From positions 89,470 through 119,787 of the forward strand of contig BCIA01000005.1 in NCBI GenBank assembly GCA_001599815.1: a stretch of 30,318 nt of DNA, read 5' to 3'. The stretch comes from Furcasterigmium furcatum (taxonomy: Eukaryota; Ascomycota; Sordariomycetes; Glomerellales; Plectosphaerellaceae). The translations under genes were made by a program, and so were the position numbers. Positions within the stretch are counted from its first letter, which is position 1; each line of letters opens with the position of its first letter. Below, one piece after another: positions 1 to 7,900 of this stretch. The notes under the pieces were generated by a model. The model was not told the DNA's origin. It was given only the letters and a program-made list of their open reading frames with translations, and did not search any database.

Positions 1-285
1 GGCCTCGCCATCGCGTATCTAGCCAACGGCCAGATCGAGGAGGCCGTGGCGCTGCTGGAGCACGTGATCAAGGTGGAAGGGACGACGCTGGCGGAGAATC
101 ACCCTTCTCGACTGGCATCGCAAAACGAACTCGCCGGCGCATATCAAGCCAACGGCCAGGTCGAAAAGGCCGTCGCGCTGCTGGAGCACGTTGTGGTCAT
201 CAAATCGCAGATCATGGCGCCTACTCACCCCTCGAGACGTGTGTCGGAAAACGTCCTGGCCCAAATCAAAGGTGGCGCCACCTGA
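1..285 (+). CDS. C-terminal TPR (kinesin-light-chain-like) repeats of an NLR-type protein, 5' truncated by window
   Basis: The frame is open from base 1 and ends at TGA 283-285, giving 94 visible residues. They hold two and a bit 42-residue tetratricopeptide units, each with a GQxExAVALLEHV helix followed by a THPSR or NHPSR turn. This LAxAYxxNGQ...HPSR pattern is the usual C-terminal sensor region of fungal NB-ARC/NACHT-TPR proteins, which act as intracellular NOD-like receptors in non-self recognition. The nucleotide-binding and effector domains would lie upstream of the window, so the protein's identity as an NLR is inferred from repeat type alone; a free-standing TPR protein is possible. 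The last unit degenerates into VLAQIKGGAT, a normal ending for this group. Near-identical adjacent repeats suggest recent repeat amplification. Confidence 0.75.
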   Translation, partial: GLAIAYLANGQIEEAVALLEHVIKVEGTTLAENHPSRLASQNELAGAYQANGQVEKAVALLEHVVVIKSQIMAPTHPSRRVSENVLAQIKGGAT

Positions 286-741
286 TGACAGGCGGCAGTG
301 CCTCTTGTTGAAGCTTTTTCGTCTCATCCCGTACGGTCCGAATTTGGTATGTACCAGCCGAAAATAGCTTTCTGTTGGTTCCCCATTTAACCCAGGCCAT
401 TGTCCCCAAATGTACTCCTCGAGGCTTTGCAGGTACCGTGCCCCACTCCCGCCTGCTTATGGTCCGTGCTCAAATCAAACAACACTTTGCTTCTGGCTTT
501 GGAATTTTGCAAGTGTCTGTATGTGCACCTTGATGGTTTGAGAAGTGCTTTGGTAGGTTCTGAGACTGGCTGGGTCAAATGGCCCAAATGATGGACCAGG
601 GCAGTCAATGACCCAAAATAGGGACACAGATGTGTCTCGATGACGGCATTCCACTTCTGGCCACCCTTCTCAGCCAGCCAATCCATCTCCCAAGCCCACC
701 TAGGGATCCCCGCGGCCTGAGCCCGGTGTACAAAAAACCAT
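286..741. other. intergenic stretch with no supported gene
   Basis: About 450 bases lie between the TPR gene stop and the E-box/TATA cluster of the next gene. A short minus-strand frame (387-686) is open but has no recognisable domain, no signal peptide and no splice sites that would extend it. I see no RNA gene and no repeat here. It probably holds the 3' flank of the TPR gene and the distal promoter of the secreted-protein gene. Confidence 0.5.
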
Positions 742-777
742 CACGTGTCGTTTCGGGTCTATGCACGATTGCACGTG
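742..777 (+). promoter_or_regulatory. paired CACGTG E-boxes upstream of secreted-protein gene
   Basis: Two perfect CACGTG palindromes lie at 742-747 and 772-777, exactly 30 bp start to start, and the second ends 33 bp before a TATA box. CACGTG is the classic binding site of fungal bHLH regulators. Even spacing on the same helical face (about three turns) hints at cooperative binding, but two hexamers could co-occur by chance. Confidence 0.35.
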
Positions 778-810
778 AGGGAGCCAGAGAATGATCAGAT
801 GTCTTTTAGC

Positions 811-818
811 TATAAATA
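811..818 (+). promoter_or_regulatory. TATA box of the small secreted protein gene
   Basis: TATAAATA occurs about 145 bp before the chosen ATG at 956 and 79 bp before an earlier in-frame ATG at 890. It is the strongest TATA match in the first 3 kb and lies just downstream of two CACGTG sites, so it supports a real transcription unit reading rightward. Confidence 0.55.
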
Positions 819-955
819 CCGGTCGTCCATCCTACCCTGTCCCGTTTTGTGTCCTTAATCCTTGGGCAGCGTGATTACAAGAAGCCTCTATGCAGCACCG
901 TCGTACATACATACAGTGGCCACTCGTCATCGACACAGATTATGTATACCTAACC

Positions 956-1285
956 ATGCGCTTCCGCCTCCTCATCTGCAGCGCAACCATGGCGGCTCCT
1001 TTTGCCGGCGCTCTTCCGTTCGCCATTCGCTTTGACGACTGTAACAGAATGAACCTTGAAATCCAAGCAATGAAGGGCGACAGATCTCAGCTCTGCCTAC
1101 CCGGATCACAGTACAATGAGGATAGAAAGATCTGTCTAAGTTGCATGAAAGAGTATGGAGAGGCACAGTCCCAGTCCTCCGGCTTCCCCAGTAAGGCCTT
1201 TAGGAATATTCTATACTGCCTGCCCTTTCCAGCTGGACTCGTCGCGCTTCCCGCTATTTTGGACGGCCTACCTACGAGGGGATAG
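956..1285 (+). CDS. small secreted cysteine-containing protein related to the glycoprotein-X-like cysteine module
   Basis: The product has 109 residues. I chose the second in-frame ATG (956) because it begins a signal peptide directly: MRFRLLIC followed by a small, apolar stretch to AGALPFA. The earlier ATG at 890 would add 22 residues that bury it. The mature part holds FDDC, then LC, SQY, D-x-K-x-C-x-SC and a final YC. The same order and nearly the same spacing occurs in the large glycoprotein at 21599-23386, residues about 291-355 (CFDDCNNC ... ALC ... SQF ... DYKLCVSC ... LGYC). Two cysteines of that module are missing here (the first is Arg, and the one after CNN is Met). It is probably extracellular. 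An effector-like role is speculation. The C-terminus after YC is unrelated and ends in a short apolar tail. Confidence 0.6.
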   Translation: MRFRLLICSATMAAPFAGALPFAIRFDDCNRMNLEIQAMKGDRSQLCLPGSQYNEDRKICLSCMKEYGEAQSQSSGFPSKAFRNILYCLPFPAGLVALPAILDGLPTRG

Positions 1286-1822
1286 TCGCATCACGAAAGA
1301 TAGTAGGCGCAACATATCAGAGGGACCTGCGTTCTTGACTGACTATCTGGGGAAAGGGCCGCTGTCCCGAACGATCAAGTCCCGGATTGTGGGATATGTA
1401 CGAGCTGAACTTTGGCCCTCCAGCAGGGATCCCAGTGCTGGAGGGCAGCACGCTTTGTATTCTATAGCTCGAGTGGAGAAAAAGAAGGTGGTATCGATTC
1501 GTTGGTGTGTCTCGCGGCGATGGGTGATCTGGGTGGCATATCGGGTGCAGAGTTCCTGACACCGGGGAAAAGGGATCCCTGTTAGGCTTTCATGGCTTCA
1601 GCGATTTCTCTTATTATGCCCCGAATCCGGATCAAGCCTCAGCCGCCAACAACCGCCACTAGTGAGCCGCGAATCGGCGTCCTCCCGAATGAAGTCCTAG
1701 AATAGATCCTCGTCACTTAGCTCGCTCAAGCTGGTGTGTTCCAGTGGAGCGTTTTCGGATGGGTTAGGGACAGCGTGGAGGGTAATCCGAGGCGGCAAGG
1801 CGGCAAAAGAGGTTCTGGTGTG

Positions 1823-2144
1823 ATGCCGGCATCGCCCAAGAATCCAAGTGACTGGGTGCGTGTCGTGAAAAGAAAGAAACAGAAGCAGTCGTCGCTGAGT
1901 AGGCGTTGCGGTCGTATGGTATTCAACTTTGCTAACTGCAGCAGAAGACCCAGACAGCAAGCGTAAGCGCAAGGGCATGAGAACTGAGCCAGATCCTAAG
2001 ATGCGCCAACCGGTGGCGCAGCTTGGAGAAGATGATGGTCCTCGTGTGGCCGTCGATGACAAAGATGGTCAAGCAGGTCGAAGCCAAGCTACCTCAAGGA
2101 GCCTGAATGCTACGAGACGACGTGCCGGGGCTCAGACTAAGTAG
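1823..2144 (+). CDS. possible two-exon small lysine/arginine-rich protein
   Basis: Exon 1 (1823-1898) and exon 2 (1942-2144) join across a 43 bp intron with donor GTAGGC, branch GCTAAC and acceptor TGCAG, giving 92 residues in one frame. The junction reads SSL-TED. Clusters KRKKQKQ (exon 1) and KRKRKG (exon 2) look like nuclear localisation signals. No domain is recognised. The frame in exon 1 stays open upstream to about 1736 without a better start, so the 5' end may be longer or the locus may be a fragment. The good branch and acceptor are the main support; the reading frame is otherwise of low complexity. Confidence 0.35.
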
Positions 2145-2476
2145 CGGCCGAAACCGAGAAGGAAATCAAGTCAGGTCAATGTCTGAGCCAGAGCACTGGC
2201 CACATCTGGGAACTGGGGGAATGTGCCCACATGGACAACAGGGCCGGTGCCGATGGCAGAATCACGATCGACCACAGATCGTTGACAGACCCGCCACTCC
2301 CGTTCTCCATAAAGATGCCAATGTGCGTGGTCGGCTCGCCGTTGATGTTGTCGCCCGAGCACGTACTCCTGGTCGTGCTGGTGGTTTGTGTTGGGCATGC
2401 CCGTCATGGTCGGCGATGAAGTTTCGAATCTGCAGAAAGTGGTTTGACTGGTTGGCGGTGGCCGGGTCTCTGATAT

Positions 2477-2800
2477 TCACAATGATCTCGCGCGGGGGCT
2501 GCACATGTGACGGCCAGTGGTCCTGTGGGTTGTGAATATATCGGGTGGAATTTGTTGTATCGACCTGTTCGCATTGCTCAATTCTTCGGTCGCGCTCGGA
2601 CGGCTTTCTCGTTGGTTTGGTCTCGGTGTGAAGTGAAGGTTTGCGATCGCGTCGCGGACGTTCTTGAGGTCGGGGGGATTCTGCAGTTTGGCGAGTAGCG
2701 TCTGGGTCCCAATGATTGCGAGTCTGACGCTTTGAGGCTCGGTAGGTTGCCCATTTGCGTTGTTGATCGCGTTCATTGCTGTCTGTAGGCATCTGCTCAA
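2477..2800 (-). CDS. unrecognised reading frame, probably part of a degraded gene
   Basis: On the minus strand a frame opens upstream of the first Met and runs through FRDHAAKLSRCLQTAMNAIN, then EPQSVRLAIIGTQTLLAKL and LKNVRDAIANL. The composition is regular and helix-forming, unlike random antisense frames around it. It ends at a stop at 2477 after a run of basic residues. Further downstream (about 2380-2200) two other minus-strand frames look coding-like in turn (one with GEPTTHIGIFMENGSGGSVN), which suggests introns or frameshifts. I do not recognise the family. Treat it as a candidate broken gene covering roughly 3000-2180 on this strand. Confidence 0.25.
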   Translation of the reverse strand: MSRCLQTAMNAINNANGQPTEPQSVRLAIIGTQTLLAKLQNPPDLKNVRDAIANLHFTPRPNQRESRPSATEELSNANRSIQQIPPDIFTTHRTTGRHMCSPRARSL

Positions 2801-3102
2801 TTTCGCGGCGTGGTCTCGGAAGGGAGTTGGCCAGGGGTGTTCCTCGGGGTCGCCATGATTCCAGCGTCGCTTTGGGCGGTACGACGAGTAGCGGGCTATC
2901 CCAGTGGCTGGTGGTTGCTTCGGATTTCAAAAATTTCGTTCTCGCTGGTAATGTTGTCTCCCGCTGACGACGATGTTCTCCATGCCACTTCGGTCTCGTC
3001 ACGTGCTTACATACATCCCCACTTTAAGTCACTTGCTGGCTAAATCGGCATCCCCGCATATTTCCCTATCAACGACATGACATTGTATGGCCATAGTGTG
3101 CG

Positions 3103-4230
3103 ATGGAGAGTCTTCCAGAGGTAGGTACGCCCTAACTAGTTTTTGTAACTGTCACTGAAGAGATCAGGAAATCATTGTTCGAATATTCCAGAAGGCAGAC
3201 TTCGAAGATGTCAAACGGTACCATCTTGTCTCGAAACGCTGGTGTAGAATCGCGACACCGATGTTATTCCGCCGAGTTACTCTTCATGGCGAAGAATCAA
3301 GAGCTCACGAGATGATCTCTACTCAGCCGAACCTGATCAAGTTCACCAAAGTCCTCTCTATCAAGCAAGCGGCACCCCGGAATACCGATATGGACCTGCG
3401 CGTCCTTATCGTGGAACACGTCGCGCTGCGGGCGGGAGTTGATTCTACGACCAACGGTAGCTATGATGCGCCAGCGTCATCAGGCGGAGTTCGTAACGAC
3501 CCTCACCGGAATGAGACCTCATACTCCAGGAAAGAGTTTCCCAGCTCTCGAGGAAGTCCATCTTATTACCAGCGACATACCGTATTGGACAATTAACCTC
3601 GTCGGCAGCATTCGAGAGGTTCACCTTGACGCGGAGTTGATTCGATTGCCGGATCATCCTGGATGGGGATCTGTCGTGAATCTTCACTTGAGAGGGACCG
3701 TAGACATCATGGCTTTGAACGCATTCTTGACGAGGCAACAGCAAATCACACGATTGCGAGTGGAGGCCGTGTACACCCTTGGGCCCTCAACCCAGATACA
3801 TGGTCTCTTAAAGGCAATTTTGAGGCCCGCTTTCAGCCCAGAACCCGTTGAGAAGATCGTGGACGGTGCCGAAAGGGACGCGGACGGCCAGGCACGACTG
3901 CTCTTGCGAAACATCCACAGTCAGCTGGAAAAAACGTTGGACGAGCAAGCGGCCAAACAGATGCGAGAAAGAATCACGGCCACTTTCGAGATGGTGCTTG
4001 CGGATTATGCCAATGCCGAAAGCATGGCAATGCAGGTTCCGCGAAATCAATCCGAGCTTGACGCTGGTTTGTCGGCTGGGTTTCATTGGGAAGACGAACT
4101 CGCCATCATGGGGACACCGTTGCCCAAAAACCATGCGTCAAAGACCGGGCAGTGGGCGAACGACGAGTTCCAGGGAAAGCTTCGAAGTTCATACCTGCCG
4201 GTTCTGGGCGCACCGTTGGACGGCGAATGA
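3103..4230 (+). CDS. F-box protein
   Basis: The start ATG 3103 opens an 18 bp exon (MESLPE), followed by a 47 bp intron (3121-3167, donor GTAGGT, acceptor TCAG). The join restores LPEEIIVRIFQKADFEDV and then YHLVSKRWCRIATPMLFRRV, a textbook N-terminal F-box, so the protein is expected to bind Skp1 and act as substrate adaptor of an SCF ubiquitin ligase. Later sequence has leucine-rich-type strands (FPALEEVHLIT, VVNLHLRG, ITRLRVEAV) and a charged helical region. The frame changes near 3411-3475. A 64 bp intron 3411-3474 (weak GTGGAA donor, CCAG acceptor) would restore it and give 338 residues; a frameshift mutation is the alternative. The stop at 4230 is immediately followed by unrelated NLR-derived sequence. 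Confidence 0.65.
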
Positions 4231-4239
4231 ATTTGGAAT

Positions 4240-4480
4240 GGGCGGCGGGCTGGCGGTGTATAATTTCCCCAAGGAGCATCTGCTGCACTGGCTGGAAGCG
4301 ATGAGCCTGCTGGGGTGGGCGCGCGAAGTCATTGGCATAATACGACAGGCGGCGTTGTGGGTTGACATGCCTGGTCGGCGGAGCTGGTTCGGGTCGCAGA
4401 CGGCCCGTCGCCGCATCGGCTCCTCGGCGCCATCGCTCAGGGCGTTTGGGTGGTTGTCAGAGACGACGCCTTTTGCCAGG
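4240..4480 (+). pseudogene. NACHT-WD40 NLR fragment (linker after the NACHT domain)
   Basis: The sequence encodes FPKEHLLHWLEAMSLLGWAR and EVIGIIRQ. This EHLLHWLEAxSLLG motif is characteristic of the helical linker between NACHT and WD40 repeats in HET-E-like fungal NLRs. A short distance on, in a different frame, ELVRVADG resembles the SELxxLVADGxRF motif that normally follows. Neither a P-loop upstream nor WD repeats downstream are visible, and the frame shifts inside the piece. It is a dead fragment lying directly against the 3' end of the F-box gene. Confidence 0.6.
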
Positions 4481-5116
4481 TCGAACCGGCGCGTGGGAGC
4501 CGATGTTTCCTGGTGAGGATGGTTGGATTCGAGCGGTGTTCTGGATTGGCACTCTATTTCGCCACTTTAGGCGGGGCAGTGGAGGCCAGTCACTGATCAC
4601 GACCTTCAAACGAAGCAATCCATCTCGTTGACAGACTTGTGAAATCCATACTCAAGATAATTCATGTCGCCAGCCGCTTTCTCTTCTTGCCAGGGACGGC
4701 CGTCGGATCCTCCTCCCTCACGCACCGCTGGTCTGGTGATTGTGGAGCGTGGCCACCCTGGAACCGCTAGCGTCGACGCGTCTGCACGCGACGCGGCCTC
4801 CTCGTACCTTTCCAGTATCCCATCATCTCCGAGGACATATCTGACCACTCGGTGCACGAGTCCAGGACGGCACGGAGGCGAGTGGCACATGTACACGCTG
4901 CTTGTCCATCACCGTTTCCAAGACTCGTTCTCCGCCGTTTTTCGAGGCGCCGATGTCGCCTGGAGGGGCGGTGCCCCTGGACCGCCCCGTGACCAGATGC
5001 TCCCTTCCTGGTGCCACACGCGGAAGCACTAACTTTCCGGCTCCTAGCGAGCGCGACGGGCTGACGAGACGCTCTGCCACATTGGCCCAGTACTGACCCG
5101 TCTCACAGCTGCGCGA
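4481..5116. other. stretch with no supported gene
   Basis: Several overlapping frames are open on both strands here (for example 4664-5032 plus and 4823-5281 minus), but their compositions (Ser/Pro/Arg-rich, no motif) look like frames of GC-rich degraded DNA. It sits between two NLR-derived fragments and may itself be eroded NLR sequence that is no longer recognisable. Confidence 0.4.
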
Positions 5117-5755
5117 ATGCGATGGCCTTTCCACGCGCCGAGTCTTCCTTACTGTGGCCTGGGTCCTGTCGACGCCCAGTCTTCTCATCCATCGACGTCT
5201 GGTACGCCGCATCTCGCTGACGCGCATCCAGTCAACACCAATGCTGGCCCTACTGTGCAGTCCCTCACGCCCGAGACACATGGCAGGTCATCGTCTGCCA
5301 CGGTCACCTTCCAGTGTGAACCAAGCCCCCTGCAAGACCTTTCCAACGGGAAGACGACCTGGGACATCTGCGTGCGCAACCGACCCGGCGCGCGCCCCGA
5401 GTACCTGAGCCTGGATACCGACTTTTCCGGCATGACGACGCTATTCCCGCCTGACCACAAAGTCGAGTAAGTGCAGAGTACTACCAGCATTACTCCCGCT
5501 GACCTAGCAAGTGTTATTGCAGTTTCCGGCCTCGGTGGCCACGCGTTCGGCTCTCTCAACCAGAAGGGCAGTGACTACATGTAGCTTCGAGATGCCCTGC
5601 CGTTCGACCTCACAAATCAAACAACGAACCGGCCAATGGGGCGCGTGGTGACGTATGGCTACAGTTCCACGGTCGCTGGCAGCCACAGCACGCAATCCTT
5701 AGAGGATATCGCCACGGGATCGGAGACGAGCCTCGGTCGCTGGCTGACAGTCTAA
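5117..5755 (+). pseudogene. relic of NLR N-terminal alpha/beta-hydrolase domain, first half
   Basis: The readable part begins around SGMTTLFPPDHKV and, after a 45 bp intron (5467-5511, donor GTAAGT, branch GCTGAC, acceptor AAG), continues DVIAVSGLGGHAFG ... DALPFDLTNQTTNRPMGRV ... TYGYSSTVAGSHSTQSLED. This is the conserved start of the PGAP1/lipase-like hydrolase domain found at the N-terminus of many fungal NLRs. A TAG at 5582-5584 replaces the Trp of the family's MWLRD motif, and the frame ends at TAA 5753-5755. The family's nucleophile region (GHSLGG) is absent. Upstream residues 5117-5400 share the frame but are not recognised. The locus is dead. Confidence 0.65.
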
Positions 5756-5764
5756 GCCGACGAG

Positions 5765-6010
5765 CAAGGCTCCACAGCCTCTCATAAGCATTATCGTATC
5801 GGAATCGTGGCGGCCGAACTTGACCATCTCCGAGTGTGTTCGATTAATGGCAAACATGCCGTATAAGTTCAATCGTGGATATGAACACATCCGCCCAATC
5901 GTTGGAGCTGCCTCCTGGAGCAAGTCAGCACAGCTTTCCCAATGACTTGGATTCTGCCGCATTGGGAATGCCTCGCAGCTCAGACTTGATATGTCCATCA
6001 GCTCAGGCAT
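5765..6010 (-). pseudogene. relic of NLR alpha/beta-hydrolase domain, second half, inverted
   Basis: On the minus strand the frame encodes MDISSL near 5998 and AINRTHSEMVKFGRHDSD at about 5851-5798. In fungal NLR hydrolase domains MDISSL follows the lipase core, and INRTHSxMVKFxRxD closes the domain before the NACHT. Here they lie on the opposite strand to the first half of the same domain (5117-5755), only about 10 bp past its stop, tail to tail. The piece between the two motifs is shorter than usual and not recognisable. This is best explained by an inversion within, or fold-back duplication of, an NLR gene followed by loss of the core. Confidence 0.6.
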
Positions 6011-6278
6011 TGCGCAAGGAGCCCATCCTGGGAGATGCTGCATCTCCATCAGATCTGGCCCGTATGGCAAACAAGGCCCTTCTTGTCGGGGTGGTGAGTG
6101 ATGCAAGCTAGGAAATCATGGCTGCCCACCCTAATGATCACTCATCGACCACGACGAACTTCCTCATGCATCGCACACTGCCCTTCACGCCAGTCAACGC
6201 TTCTGCAACTTCAGTCGGCGCCCAAAACCCTCCCCAGGCTGGTATTGGCTGGCTCCGGAATGCCGGATCGAATATCCT

Positions 6279-6308
6279 GCCCAACCCAGGCCCGCCCAAC
6301 CCAGGCCC
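6279..6308 (+). repeat. 15 bp perfect tandem duplication
   Basis: Two exact head-to-tail copies of GCCCAACCCAGGCCC lie side by side in otherwise unassigned sequence just upstream of the kelch relic. They look like a simple slippage duplication. Confidence 0.8.
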
Positions 6309-6354
6309 ATATTGTGACACGGGCCAAAGATCGGAACAAGATTCTAGGAATGTT

Positions 6355-6925
6355 GGGAACCGTCTACGAGATGGCGAAATCCGACATGTCAGGGAAGGAC
6401 TCTCGCCTTGCCGTATGTTCGTGCAGGTGGGTGACGACTAAGGCCGACGGCGCGGCGACAGCCAGGATCAACATCTATCTTTACGGCGGCTATCCTGGGG
6501 TAGACCCCAAGCTGGAGATGAATGACGAGGTCTGGGTCTTATCCCTCACCTCGTTCGCCTGGACCAAGGCCAGCGAGGGTCGAATTGGCCATGGTCGAAG
6601 CGGGCATAAATGCTTCATGCCGTATCCTGGCTAGATGATGGTCATCAGCGGGATGACGTCCCTGGCAGGCAACAATCTTCGATGCCTTGCGGGTCTCATT
6701 CAGGTATACAATCTGACCAGCCGAATGGATGGATGGCTATGACCCGGAGAGTACCACGTTCCTGCGGCTGTCAGGGACGTCATCGGCGGCAATGCGACAG
6801 GAGGAGCGATATTGACGGCTCCAAGCCCGTCGTGGCGGTCAGACGACAGCTTGGCCACCGTTTCGACACGCTCTACCCGACGTCGAAGATCCGGACCTGG
6901 CATCCCTATCATCGAAGGATGTCAA
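6355..6925 (+). pseudogene. eroded copy of the kelch membrane-protein gene
   Basis: The frame reads NIYLYGGYPGVDPKLEMNDE, VWVLSL, FAWTKASEGRIGHGRSGHKC and FMPYP, matching the kelch gene at 16954-19359 (exon 4) almost residue for residue. A TAG then replaces the DQ of PYPDQLMVIGG, and later homologous stretches (MTSLAG, LIQVYNLTS, PTSKIRTWHPY) lie in shifted frames. Upstream it keeps VYEMAKS and TTKADGAATA, which differ from the intact gene, so it derives from a diverged paralogue rather than a fresh copy. The membrane segment and tail are missing; homology stops abruptly just before patatin-like sequence begins. Confidence 0.8.
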
Positions 6926-6940
6926 GGACCAAGAGGTGTT

Positions 6941-7085
6941 AAAGTAGAAGAGGAATGCGACCCGGCGGACAGGGGTTATCGGCCCTGACCTGACAGCGAC
7001 GGGTCGCTTTGTGCCCTTCTTCAACATGCAAGCCGCACTATCTCAGCATCGGCTCTTCGCCGTCGAATTGGACGGTCAAGCGGTC
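6941..7085 (-). pseudogene. eroded fragment of the RING-patatin gene (exon 6 region)
   Basis: Plus-strand bases 6941-7085 match plus-strand 28125-28275, which lies in the visible last exon of the minus-strand patatin gene: shared runs include AAAGTAGAAGAGG, TATCGGCCCTGA and GACAGCGACGGGTCGC. The fragment therefore points leftward and is tail to tail with the kelch relic, with only about 15 bp between the two homologies. Indels break any frame. No patatin catalytic motif is included. Confidence 0.75.
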
Positions 7086-7330
7086 ATCAAGCAGCTCCAC
7101 TGGCAATGGTTTGGTTGGCTCAAGGGTGCCTCAACCACGTGATATCGGCCCTGATTAAGGCCACTTTCGGGTCTCATCGCGGGCCTTACTTGGGACCTTG
7201 CGTGGGACCTATTTCAGGGACAATCTGGTCTATGAACCGTTGGAATGGGCAGGGAAAAGGAAAAGAAAAGGAGGCATGGAACGGTGCTGGCCGTTGAACA
7301 CCCTCCACCCAACATCGAGCCTCCCCAGTG

Positions 7331-7900
7331 ATGATGTCGACCCATGGATTCAACATAGAGGCACTCCATGACTTTCTAAACCAGCCCATCAATACAGCCA
7401 CCATCTCACACGTCGCCAAAGTAGCAGGAGGGACAGTCCAGTGCAGCTCTGCAATCACACCCTACTGTCAAGGGCTCACTCTGAACCAGCGGGACTTTCG
7501 GTTACCGACACTCAACTATTTCGTCTTCCACCTAGTCAAATATTCCGAGGTCACGACCCTAATTCTCGTGTCAACACTCGTTTACTTAGCAAGGCTAAGG
7601 CGGCGTCTAGGGTCGTGTCTAGGGTCGCCGTCGTCTGGCCATCGCACGTTCCTTGCTGCCTTGATCCTTAGCTCCAAGTACCATGACGACACGCCGTACA
7701 TGAACGATAGCTGGGTTTATCTCAGCCAGGTGGCAACGCAGAAATATTCATTCTGGCTCAACCGAGCCGAAATCAACGAGATGGAAAGACAGCTGCTTCG
7801 TCTGCTGGAATGGGATCTTAGCATTTCTGCGAGGGATCTGTACATCGAACTGGAGCCTTTGTTAGCTCCTATCTTTTCTCTAGAGGGGGCTGTCATGTAA
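7331..7900 (+). CDS. PCL/Pho80-type cyclin
   Basis: A single exon of 189 residues. The first true ATG is at 7331 (a second follows at once, then STHGFNIEALHDFL). The cyclin box is clear: PTLNYFVFHLVKYSEVTT (59-76), LVSTLVYLARL (79-89), GHRTFLAALILSSKYHDD (103-120), WVYLSQVATQKYSFWLNRAEINEME (128-152) and LLRLLEWDLSI (155-165). The order and the SSKYxDD ... NxxW ... LLxWDL signature fit the Pho85-associated PCL1/2 group, which activate a CDK for cell-cycle entry and morphogenesis. The protein is short for the group, lacking the long C-terminal tail seen in housekeeping members. A close paralogue lies at 10101-10619, so this is probably an accessory cyclin; CDK binding is inferred, not shown. 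Confidence 0.75.
   Translation: MMSTHGFNIEALHDFLNQPINTATISHVAKVAGGTVQCSSAITPYCQGLTLNQRDFRLPTLNYFVFHLVKYSEVTTLILVSTLVYLARLRRRLGSCLGSPSSGHRTFLAALILSSKYHDDTPYMNDSWVYLSQVATQKYSFWLNRAEINEMERQLLRLLEWDLSISARDLYIELEPLLAPIFSLEGAVM

Noticed and set aside
1670..1732. F-box-like peptide LPNEVLE-stop-ILVT-stop-LAQA on the plus strand
   Set aside because: Only about 20 codons with two stops and no supporting downstream motif; could be a relic but is too short to call.
2262..3002. 246-codon minus-strand frame rich in Arg/Pro/Thr
   Set aside because: Over most of its length its composition looks like an out-of-frame reading; the overlapping frame 2477-2800 has far more natural composition.
4606..5281. Overlapping frames of 96-152 codons on both strands
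   Set aside because: No domain, signal peptide or splice structure; Arg/Ser/Pro-rich composition typical of spurious frames in GC-rich DNA.
7137..7142. CACGTG site upstream of the PCL-type cyclin, suggesting Pho4-like control
   Set aside because: One isolated hexamer is expected by chance every few kilobases, and accessory cyclins need not be in the phosphate pathway.
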